Part shown: positions 1-5,632 of the stretch, piece by piece
How positions within the stretch are numbered: the stretch's first letter is position 1
Layout: the number at the start of each line of letters is the position of its first letter
NCBI GenBank assembly: GCA_024280135.1
Contig: JAJRQS010000326.1
Coordinates: forward strand, 1 to 5,632
Source: Bacteroidota bacterium
GTDB taxonomy: Bacteria > Bacteroidota > Bacteroidia > Chitinophagales > Saprospiraceae
DNA: 5,632 nt
Direction of reading: 5' to 3'
Translations under genes and position numbers: made by a program
The notes under the pieces: generated by a model
Database searches by the model: none
Told to the model about the DNA's origin: nothing
The model's input: the letters and a program-made list of their open reading frames with translations, nothing else

Positions 1-200
1 TGTTTATTGGCGACATTAGCCATTTCACCCGCAGCTCCTGGAAAAGCCATAAAAACTAAGCTAGAAATACTCAAAAGTACCATGCCTAGGATAAATTGCC
101 AGCGATAAGGACGTATAAATTTAAAAATGTATGCACTCTTCTTGATTTCTGCCCAACTCACTTTTGGTGTGGGTTCGTTGTTCTTTTTTCGTCTTGCCAT
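1..200 (-). CDS. ABC exporter, N-terminal fragment (transmembrane/permease part)
   Basis: This is the first 66 codons of a gene that reads leftward and leaves the window, so the stop, most of the membrane domain and the nucleotide-binding domain are not seen. The start is the ATG whose complement lies at 198-200. The protein opens with a basic, hydrophilic tail (MARRKKNNEP), then an amphipathic stretch ending in the 'FKFIRPYRWQF' type motif (about residues 26-36). A first hydrophobic segment follows (about 35-54), then 'PGAAGEMANVANK'. This order of basic elbow helix, RPYRW and TM1 is typical of type IV ABC exporters of the MsbA/ABCB kind, in which membrane and ATPase domains are fused. Such proteins flip lipids or export drugs or peptides across the inner membrane; the substrate cannot be told here. 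The gene is divergent from mrp across a 163-bp region. The family call is good, the function open. Confidence 0.8.
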   Translation of the reverse strand, partial: MARRKKNNEPTPKVSWAEIKKSAYIFKFIRPYRWQFILGMVLLSISSLVFMAFPGAAGEMANVANK

Positions 201-255
201 TTTGGTTGAATTGAGGTACTATAATACATTAGAATAGGGATAGTTCATCTTGACT

Positions 256-302
256 AAACAAACCGAAAAAAAATGATTACAAAGGTAGAACAAACAAACC
301 GA
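256..302. repeat. 11-bp direct repeat around the candidate exporter promoter
   Basis: AAACAAACCGA occurs at 256-266 and again at 292-302, 36 bp apart centre to centre. The candidate -7 box on the minus strand lies between the copies. On the minus strand each copy reads TCGGTTTGTTT. The pair could be a two-site operator for the divergent genes. It could also be chance in an A/C-rich stretch, because the copies themselves resemble weak -7 boxes. Confidence 0.4.
280..287 (-). promoter_or_regulatory. Candidate Bacteroidota -7 box for the ABC exporter gene
   Basis: Read on the minus strand this is TACCTTTG, an exact match to the TAnnTTTG -7 consensus of Bacteroidota primary sigma factors. Transcription would start near 273, leaving a leader of about 70 nt before the ATG at 200. 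No TTG is found at the expected -33 distance (about 307-309), so the call rests on one box. Confidence 0.35.
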
Positions 303-327
303 GGGAGTGTTGTCTATGGTGTTGAGT

Positions 328-356
328 TTGAGCATTGAACTTGGTTTAATAAATTG
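328..356 (+). promoter_or_regulatory. mrp: Candidate promoter for mrp-ubiD with a nearly leaderless start
   Basis: A TTG at 328-330 is followed after 19 bases by TAAATTG at 350-356. That is the -33/-7 arrangement of Bacteroidota promoters, with the -7 box one T short of TAnnTTTG. Transcription would begin at about 362-364, on or next to the ATG at 364. This would explain the missing ribosome binding site and would exclude the in-frame starts further upstream. It is suggestive only. Confidence 0.3.
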
Positions 357-363
357 TACAATA

Positions 364-1437
364 ATGGACAAAAATAGAATACTTCAAGCATTGAGTCGTG
401 TCAAAGATCCAGAATCTGGGCTTGGTATCGTCGAACAAAATTTAATCAAATCTTTAACGGTAGATGCGCCGAATGTGCATCTTGTATTACAAGTAGGAGA
501 CTTGAATATGGAAAAGAAAAATGAATTAAATTTTGCGGCTATTGGAGCCGTTCAAGAAGTTTACCCAGATGCTAATGTTAATTTGCACATGGTGGTGGTC
601 GATCCTGAAAATGTCAAAAAATACCCACACCTAAAAAATATCGTTGCGATTGCCAGTGGTAAAGGAGGGGTCGGTAAATCTACCATGACGGTGAATTTAG
701 CACTTGCGTTAAAAAAACAAGGCTATCAAGTAGGTATCCTAGATGCAGATGTTTATGGACCTTCCATCCCGATTATGCTGGGTTTGAAAGGAAAGAAACC
801 GATGATTCAAGACGTACATGGTCGTCCTAGAATGATCCCCTTGGAAGGTCATGGTATTCCCGTCATGTCACTAGGTTTTATCATTGAACCCGAGCAAGCA
901 GTGGTTTTGAGAGGCCCCAAATTGTCAACCATTATCCAACAGTTTTTTAATGAATGTGTGTGGCCGGAGCTAGATTATCTTTTGGTAGATTTACCGCCAG
1001 GGACGGGTGATGTGCATTTGACTTTAGTGCAGACCGCTCCTGTAACCGGCGTAATTATGGTGACCACACCGCAAGATGTAGCAGTGGCAGATGCTTTGAA
1101 AGGGATGAATATGTTCCGTTTGGAGAGTGTCAATGTACCGATCTTAGGTGTCATTGAGAATATGTCCTGGTTTACACCCAAAGAACTTCCAGACAATAAG
1201 TACTTCATATTTGGACAGGGTGGAGGACAACAACTAGCAGAAATGGGCGATACTCAACTGCTAGGACAAGTGCCTTTGGTCATGGAGATTCGTGAAGGTG
1301 GAGATGAGGGTGCACCTGCTGCCTTGGATGCTTTATTGGCAGAACCATTTGATCAGCTAGCCAGCCGATTGACAAAAGCAGTCGAGAATAGAGTAGTAGA
1401 AAAAGCACCGACCACTGTTGTTAATATCACAACTTAA
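364..1437 (+). CDS. mrp: Mrp/NBP35 (ApbC) family P-loop ATPase, lacking the CxxC motif
   Basis: This is a 357-residue cytosolic ATPase of the SIMIBI/MinD group, whose family members assemble or carry Fe-S clusters. Residues about 4-80 form an N-terminal MIP18 (DUF59) domain with 'VKDPESGLGIV'. A deviant Walker A, GKGGVGKST, lies at 99-107, followed by the switch region DADVYGPSIP (127-136) and the Walker B region LLVDLPPGTGD (206-216). 'VIENMSWF' at about 263-270 is where most homologues continue into CxxC, but here the chain runs on as TPKELPDNKYFIFGQGGG. The only cysteine is C198, so the usual dimer-bridging 4Fe-4S site is absent. I chose ATG 364 because homologues begin right at the DUF59 helix. 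In-frame GTG 307 and ATG 316 would add an unrelated hydrophobic tail. Seven bases separate its stop from ubiD, so the two are probably co-transcribed. The family is certain; the Fe-S carrier role is inferred and weakened by the missing cysteines. Confidence 0.93.
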   Translation: MDKNRILQALSRVKDPESGLGIVEQNLIKSLTVDAPNVHLVLQVGDLNMEKKNELNFAAIGAVQEVYPDANVNLHMVVVDPENVKKYPHLKNIVAIASGKGGVGKSTMTVNLALALKKQGYQVGILDADVYGPSIPIMLGLKGKKPMIQDVHGRPRMIPLEGHGIPVMSLGFIIEPEQAVVLRGPKLSTIIQQFFNECVWPELDYLLVDLPPGTGDVHLTLVQTAPVTGVIMVTTPQDVAVADALKGMNMFRLESVNVPILGVIENMSWFTPKELPDNKYFIFGQGGGQQLAEMGDTQLLGQVPLVMEIREGGDEGAPAALDALLAEPFDQLASRLTKAVENRVVEKAPTTVVNITT

Positions 1438-1444
1438 ACGGTAG

Positions 1445-3232
1445 ATGTCTTATAAAAGTCTGGCAGATTGTATTCAAGATCTTGAGCGAATCGGGCAAGT
1501 AAAACGCATCAGTCGCCTCGTAGATCCCAATCTCGAAATGGCTGATATTCATTTAGAGAATTTTGCCCGCAAGGGACCCGTTTTATTTTTTGAAAATATA
1601 AAAGGTAGCCCTTTTCCTGCTGTATCTAATCTCTATGGAACCATTGAGCGAACGGAGTTTATCTTTCGCAAAACAATTCCGAAAGTAAAACAAGTCATGT
1701 CTGTTAAAGGTGATCCAGGAGCCGCTTTTAAAAGTCCTTTTCAATTTGCGCAAGTCCCTTTTACAGCTTTAAAAGCATTGCCCAAAAAATCTAGATTTAA
1801 ACCACCTATACTTTTTGGAAAGACGACAATAGACCAATTGCCGATGATTAAAAGTTGGCCAGATGATGGTGGTGCTTTTATCACTTTGCCACAAGTTTTT
1901 TCTATGCCACCCGGTAGTAAAAATATCATGGAATCTAATATTGGCATGTACCGAATCCAACTCAATGGCAATGATTATGAATTAAACAAAGAGGTCGGTT
2001 TGCATTATCAAATCCATCGGGGGATTGGGATTCATCATACTATGTATAATGAATCTTCCGAAAAATTTAAAGTTAGTATTTTTATTGGTGGTCCACCGTC
2101 ACACACTTTTGCAGCCATTATGCCACTGCCCGAAGGGCTTTCTGAAATGACTTTTGCAGGTATGTTGAATGATAGAAGGTTTAGGTATTATTGGAAAGAT
2201 GGATTTCTTCTTTCTTCTGATGCGGATTTTGTGATTACAGGTTTTATAAAAAAAGATGTACTAAAGAAAGAAGGACCTTTTGGTGATCATATCGGTTATT
2301 ATAGTTTAGCCCATGATTTTCCAGTGATGGAAGTGGTGGACGTATATCATCGAAAAGATGCGATTTGGCATTTTACGGTAGTGGGGCGACCGCCACAAGA
2401 AGATAGTAGTTTTGGGCATTTGATACACTTGTTGGCAGGTGGTATATTGGAGTCAGAGTTTCCAGGTATTCGAGATGTGCATGCAGTCGATGAGGCAGGC
2501 GTACACCCATTACTATTAGCCATTGGGAGTGAGCGATACATGCCTTTTGAGCGTGTGGGTAGAAGCAATATTGCAGAGCGTCCAGAAGAAATTTTGACGC
2601 AAGCTCAGCACTTGCTAGGAAATGGACAGACCACTTTAGCCAAGTATTTAATGATAATAGACGGTAGTCCTTACCCGGATTTAAAGGCTAATGATGTGGG
2701 TATTTATTTCCAACATTTACTTGAGCGAATAGATTGGCGACGTGATTTGCATTTTATTACCAATACGACGATAGACACTTTAGACTATTCTGGTGATGAT
2801 TGGAATATGGGTTCTAAAGTGATTTGGGCTTGTGCAGGTTCTCCGAAAAGAACTTTAGGGAATACCATTCCTACTTCCTTGACATTGCCAGAAGGATTTG
2901 GGAAACCCCTCGTTTCTATGCCGGGCATCTTACTATTACAAGGTCCAAAATTTACAATAGAAACGGCAAAGACGGATATCGATTCACTTGCGCAAAAGTT
3001 ACCAACTGAATTACAAAAGACTCACCCATTAATAATTGTTGTGGATGACAGTCAGTTTGTAGCGGAAGAGGAAGCCAATTTTTTATGGGTCGTATTCACC
3101 AGATCGAATCCTGCCATAGATATATATGGAGTGGATTCCTTTACAAAAAATAAGCATTGGGGCTGCCGAGGTTCATTGATTATTGATGCTCGAATTAAAA
3201 GCCACCACGCACCCGAATTGACCCGTCATTAG
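1445..3232 (+). CDS. ubiD: UbiD-family prenylated-FMN-dependent decarboxylase
   Basis: This 595-residue protein belongs to the UbiD family, enzymes that reversibly decarboxylate aromatic or alpha,beta-unsaturated acids using prFMN made by UbiX. Quinone precursors are the classic substrates. Metal/prFMN-site residues are recognisable: N165 and R170 in 'SNIGMYRIQ', H187/H191 in 'LHYQIHRG', and E230/E234 in 'PLPEGLSE'. The acidic pair E276 and D281 in EGPFGDHIGYY matches the spacing of E277/E282 in fungal Fdc1. The protein is about 100 residues longer than E. coli UbiD (497). The extra length falls in the C-terminal half, where two similar segments (about 401-440 and 525-565) suggest an internal repeat. 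No clear Shine-Dalgarno sequence is visible; translation probably follows from mrp 7 bases upstream. The stop overlaps that of the convergent FabH-like gene by 4 bp. The substrate is unknown: a menaquinone-pathway acid is one option, but nothing here links to men or mqn genes. The symbol is meant at family level. Confidence 0.92.
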   Translation: MSYKSLADCIQDLERIGQVKRISRLVDPNLEMADIHLENFARKGPVLFFENIKGSPFPAVSNLYGTIERTEFIFRKTIPKVKQVMSVKGDPGAAFKSPFQFAQVPFTALKALPKKSRFKPPILFGKTTIDQLPMIKSWPDDGGAFITLPQVFSMPPGSKNIMESNIGMYRIQLNGNDYELNKEVGLHYQIHRGIGIHHTMYNESSEKFKVSIFIGGPPSHTFAAIMPLPEGLSEMTFAGMLNDRRFRYYWKDGFLLSSDADFVITGFIKKDVLKKEGPFGDHIGYYSLAHDFPVMEVVDVYHRKDAIWHFTVVGRPPQEDSSFGHLIHLLAGGILESEFPGIRDVHAVDEAGVHPLLLAIGSERYMPFERVGRSNIAERPEEILTQAQHLLGNGQTTLAKYLMIIDGSPYPDLKANDVGIYFQHLLERIDWRRDLHFITNTTIDTLDYSGDDWNMGSKVIWACAGSPKRTLGNTIPTSLTLPEGFGKPLVSMPGILLLQGPKFTIETAKTDIDSLAQKLPTELQKTHPLIIVVDDSQFVAEEEANFLWVVFTRSNPAIDIYGVDSFTKNKHWGCRGSLIIDARIKSHHAPELTRH

Positions 3233-4299
3233 AAACGATAAACGAAGGCATTAATATGCATCCCAGCACCCACAGAAGTCATCACTACGGTGTCTCCCGC
3301 ATTTAATTCATGATTGCCCAATTCTTTTTTCATAATCAAAGACAACATAGTCGGAACCGTTGCGACAGAAGTATTACCTAGTGTGGCAATGGTCATTGGC
3401 ATGAAATCCTCTGGTACTTCTTTGATCTTATACGCCCTGAAAAGTCGTTTAATGATAGCTTGATCCATTTTTTCATTCGCTTGATGGATCAATACTTTTT
3501 GGATGTCCTTTATGTCCAAGCCAGCCAACTCGATGGTCTCTTTAATCGCCTTTGGGACATTGATTAGAGCGAATTCATAAATTTTTCTGCCTTGCATTTT
3601 GATATAAACGGCGTTGCGATTATCGGTTGGATGAAACGTCTTGTCATTGTAGATGAAATGGGCTTCATCATACGTAAACGACAAAGTATTATGGCTTAAA
3701 ATCCCGATTTCTTCCTCTGTCTCAACAGCTTCTACAAGCACAGCACCGGCACCATCTGAAAAAATCATCGAGTCTCTATCATTAGGATCAACCGCTCTCG
3801 AAAGGACCTCTGCCCCAAAGACAAGCACTCGTTTTGCCATCCCGGCTTGAATAAAAGCATGCGCCTGGATCATTCCTTCAACCCAGCCTGGACAACCAAA
3901 TAGCACATCATAGGCAACCATCTTCGGGTTCTTGATGCGTAGATTATGTTTTACTTTTGCTGCCACACTTGGCATCGTTCTGATGTGGGTTTCACCATGG
4001 TGGATGTCTGCGAAGTTGGTTGCGCCAATGATGTAATCGATGGTTTCAGGATCAACATTGGCATCTGTAATAGCTTGTTGACAGGCAAGGGTAGCGATGT
4101 CCGAACAGTTTTGGTCCTCTCGTACATTGCGGCGCTCCTCTATATGGGTAATGGCTTGAAATTTAACAACTATCTCCTCATTAGAATTGGGATAAGCCTT
4201 TCCATCCGAATCATAAAAGTCCTCTTTAATGTAATCGCTATTCTTCCGAATGACCTCTGGAATATAATGTCCTGTCCCCTTTATTACCGTTCTTTTCAT
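3229..4299 (-). CDS. FabH-like 3-oxoacyl-ACP synthase III family protein
   Basis: This is a 356-residue thiolase-fold condensing enzyme that joins an acyl-CoA or acyl-ACP starter to malonyl-ACP by decarboxylative Claisen condensation, in the cytosol. The full Cys-His-Asn triad is present: C136 in 'DVLFGCPGWVEG', H272 in 'LIHQANEKM' and N309 in 'TLGNTSVAT'. The length is slightly above that of E. coli FabH (317). The extra residues lie partly in an N-terminal insertion ('DFYDSDGKAYPNSNEE', about 27-42) before the 'ITHIEERR' segment. The C-terminus reads GAGMHINAFVYRF, unlike the GGGLTWGAALVRW-like end of housekeeping FabH. The start is the ATG complementary to 4297-4299, since homologues begin 'MKRTVIKGTG'. 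An in-frame ATG at 4401 would run through the promoter box and add 34 unrelated residues. It may be a paralogue serving a special starter or lipid, not the main FabH. No acyl carrier protein or partner gene is beside it. Confidence 0.9.
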   Translation of the reverse strand: MKRTVIKGTGHYIPEVIRKNSDYIKEDFYDSDGKAYPNSNEEIVVKFQAITHIEERRNVREDQNCSDIATLACQQAITDANVDPETIDYIIGATNFADIHHGETHIRTMPSVAAKVKHNLRIKNPKMVAYDVLFGCPGWVEGMIQAHAFIQAGMAKRVLVFGAEVLSRAVDPNDRDSMIFSDGAGAVLVEAVETEEEIGILSHNTLSFTYDEAHFIYNDKTFHPTDNRNAVYIKMQGRKIYEFALINVPKAIKETIELAGLDIKDIQKVLIHQANEKMDQAIIKRLFRAYKIKEVPEDFMPMTIATLGNTSVATVPTMLSLIMKKELGNHELNAGDTVVMTSVGAGMHINAFVYRF

Positions 4300-4344
4300 C
4301 AGTTTGTTTTTAATAGCTTGCGCAAAAATGTGCAAACGAAGATG

Positions 4345-4352
4345 CAAAGATA
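4345..4352 (-). promoter_or_regulatory. -7 box for the FabH-like gene
   Basis: On the minus strand this reads TATCTTTG followed by C, an exact TAnnTTTG match about 45 bases before the ATG at 4299. Transcription would start near 4338-4340, giving a leader of about 40 nt. The -33 position (about 4372-4374) reads TTT and not TTG, so the upstream element is imperfect. Confidence 0.5.
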
Positions 4353-4426
4353 ACAATTTGTTAGGATATGAAAAATTGGTTTTACAACTTAGCCCCAACA
4401 ACTACCCATATTTCCAAATTTATTCG

Positions 4427-4434
4427 CAACTTTG
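4427..4434 (+). promoter_or_regulatory. mutS2: Candidate -7 box for mutS2 with a very short leader
   Basis: CAACTTTG, followed by C, differs from TAnnTTTG by one base and ends 7 bases before the ATG at 4442. Transcription would start almost at the initiation codon, which fits the absence of a Shine-Dalgarno sequence. No TTG is seen at the -33 distance. In the 142-bp divergent region it lies about 75 bp from the box that serves the opposite strand. Confidence 0.35.
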
Positions 4435-4441
4435 CCCTACA

Positions 4442-5632
4442 ATGAAAAACATGATTCTTGACCCTTCTGATTTGTTTGAAAAACTAGGCTATGATAAGCT
4501 TCGGGAGCTGCTTGCGCAAAAATGCTATGGAGAAGCTGGAAAGAAATTTTGCTTAGGTATCGAACCAGCAAAAGAGTTTGATACTATACAGGTTGGGTTA
4601 GATGAAGTGGAGGCTTACAAGTTGGGTATGGAGCAAAATCAATTATTGCCTATGTCCAGCTATGAATTAGCGGATGAAGATTTGGAAATGCTAAAAATCG
4701 AATCGTATGTTTTGTCATTAGAGGCCTTTCGGAAAATTACCAAAACACTCCGAGTCTTTCATACTATTATTAAGTATTTCTCAAAAGAAAGACAAATAGA
4801 TTATGAAGTGCTCTGGCGAATTTTTGAAGGTGTTCCATATGATTTAGAATTATTAATAGATATTGATAAAGTCATTGATAATGAAGGACTTATAAAACCT
4901 GATGCCTCTCCTGAATTACTTGCGATCCACCATAGGAAAGAAGCTAAAGAGTTGGCATTAGCAAGAGCTTTTCGAAAGGAAATCGCAGAACAACGCAAAC
5001 AAGGACACCTCGCAGATACAGTTGAAAGTATCAGAAATGGACGACGTGTTTTAGCGATTCCGACTGAGTATAAAAGAAAAGTTAGGGGTATTATTCATGA
5101 TGAATCGGCAACCGGAAGAACCGTCTATATTGAGCCTGAAATAGTTATCACCATAAACAATGATTTAGCTGATTTGATGGCACAAAGAAAGCAAGAAATT
5201 TATAGACTTTTAAAAGCACTCAGTGCCCGTTTGCGCAAAATAATCCCAAATATTTATGTCTATCAAAAACTTTTGATTCGATTAGATGTGATTCAGGCTA
5301 AGGCAGCCGTTGCGCTGAATATGGATGCCATTAAACCTATATTACTAGAAAAACCTCATCTAGGCATCATTCAAGGACTACACCCTTTGTTGTTTTTGAA
5401 GAATAAGCTTGAGAATAAAGTAACCGTACCTTTTGACATGGCACTGCATGGTCAGAACCGATTATTGGTGATTTCAGGTCCCAATGCAGGTGGCAAGTCC
5501 ATTACAATGAAGGCAGTAGGTTTGTTGCAATTGATGGTTCAGTCCGCAATCCTTGTACCCGTCGATAAGGAGTCAGAATTTGGTCTTTTTGATAATATTT
5601 TCGCTGATATTGGGGATCAACAATCGATTGAA
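4442..5632 (+). CDS. mutS2: Endonuclease MutS2, N-terminal half (runs off the window)
   Basis: The first 397 codons are in the window; a full MutS2 is usually near 800 residues and ends in an Smr nuclease domain, which is not seen. MutS2 is a dimeric ABC-type ATPase of the MutS superfamily that lacks the mismatch-reading domain. It is tied to suppression of recombination and, in Bacillus subtilis, to rescue of collided ribosomes. The N-terminus ('FEKLGYDKLRELL') and the core/lever helices come first. The family-typical 'RNGRRVLAIPTEYKRKVRG' and 'IHDESATGRTVYIEP' follow at about 198-232, then a coiled clamp region. The Walker A is GPNAGGKS at 346-353, with K352. The visible end, DIGDQQSIE, is the conserved loop before the Walker B. 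ATG 4442 and an in-frame ATG at 4451 are both possible starts. The gene diverges from the FabH-like gene and shows no functional link to it. Confidence 0.93.
   Translation, partial: MKNMILDPSDLFEKLGYDKLRELLAQKCYGEAGKKFCLGIEPAKEFDTIQVGLDEVEAYKLGMEQNQLLPMSSYELADEDLEMLKIESYVLSLEAFRKITKTLRVFHTIIKYFSKERQIDYEVLWRIFEGVPYDLELLIDIDKVIDNEGLIKPDASPELLAIHHRKEAKELALARAFRKEIAEQRKQGHLADTVESIRNGRRVLAIPTEYKRKVRGIIHDESATGRTVYIEPEIVITINNDLADLMAQRKQEIYRLLKALSARLRKIIPNIYVYQKLLIRLDVIQAKAAVALNMDAIKPILLEKPHLGIIQGLHPLLFLKNKLENKVTVPFDMALHGQNRLLVISGPNAGGKSITMKAVGLLQLMVQSAILVPVDKESEFGLFDNIFADIGDQQSIE

Noticed and set aside
202..225. TATAAT at 220-225, considered as a sigma-70 -10 box for mrp.
   Set aside because: No -35 element at a proper spacing; the best candidate (TTGGTT at 202-207) is only 12 bases away. 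The flanking genes suggest a phylum whose sigma factor reads TAnnTTTG.
307..363. Longer N-terminus for the Mrp protein from GTG 307 or ATG 316.
   Set aside because: The added residues are hydrophobic and do not belong to the DUF59 domain, which begins right at ATG 364. A promoter-like pair also sits inside this stretch.
2824..3009. Open frame of 61 codons on the plus strand inside ubiD.
   Set aside because: It is a second frame of a conserved coding region with no recognisable product.
4318..4335. Imperfect inverted repeat TTGCGC-N6-GTGCAA in the leader of the FabH-like gene, considered as a hairpin or operator.
   Set aside because: Arms of six with one mismatch in an AT-rich leader are easily expected by chance, and no riboswitch or known operator is recognised.
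3946..4353. Open frame of 135 codons on the plus strand.
   Set aside because: It lies antisense to the well-supported FabH-like gene, resembles no protein family and has no start signal; a shadow frame.
4300..4401. Longer N-terminus for the FabH-like protein from an in-frame ATG at 4401.
   Set aside because: It would run through the TATCTTTG box. The extra 34 residues show no family resemblance, while 'MKRTVIKGTG' is a normal KAS III beginning.
5612..5632. Glutamine in DIGDQQSIE of MutS2, where many homologues have DIGDEQSIE, considered as a broken ATPase.
   Set aside because: From memory this Q is common in Bacteroidota MutS2. The Walker A is intact and the Walker B lies outside the window, so there is no sign of inactivation.

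Overview
The window is a compact, roughly 40% GC stretch of chromosome that looks like Bacteroidota. Three things point there. The Mrp-type ATPase lacks the CxxC pair in the way I recall for that phylum. No clear Shine-Dalgarno sequence precedes any of the starts. The intergenic regions carry TAnnTTTG-like promoter boxes in place of a convincing sigma-70 pair. The style of the proteins would suit a Saprospiria-like lineage, but that is a guess from memory and not something the window proves.

Layout. Positions 1-200 (minus) hold the N-terminus of an ABC exporter that runs off the left edge. A divergent intergenic region (201-363) contains promoter-like boxes and an 11-bp direct repeat. Positions 364-1437 (plus) encode an Mrp/NBP35 (ApbC) P-loop ATPase. 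Seven bases later, 1445-3232 (plus) encodes a UbiD-family decarboxylase, so the two are probably one operon. On the opposite strand 3229-4299 (minus) encodes a FabH-like ketoacyl-ACP synthase III, whose stop codon overlaps that of ubiD tail to tail by 4 bp. A second divergent intergenic region (4300-4441) separates it from 4442-5632 (plus), the N-terminal half of MutS2, which runs off the right edge. There is no gene-free stretch over 300 bases.

How the genes relate. This is mostly housekeeping: membrane export, Fe-S or P-loop ATPase function, prenylated-FMN-dependent decarboxylation (possibly quinone-related), thiolase-fold fatty acid or secondary lipid condensation, and DNA or ribosome maintenance by MutS2. 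Only mrp and ubiD look co-transcribed.

I see no mobile element, CRISPR array, tRNA, rRNA, defence cassette or other plainly novel system. The points most worth a second look are the Mrp protein without its cluster-binding cysteines, a probable internal repeat in the C-terminal part of the long UbiD protein, and the 3' overlap of two convergent genes.
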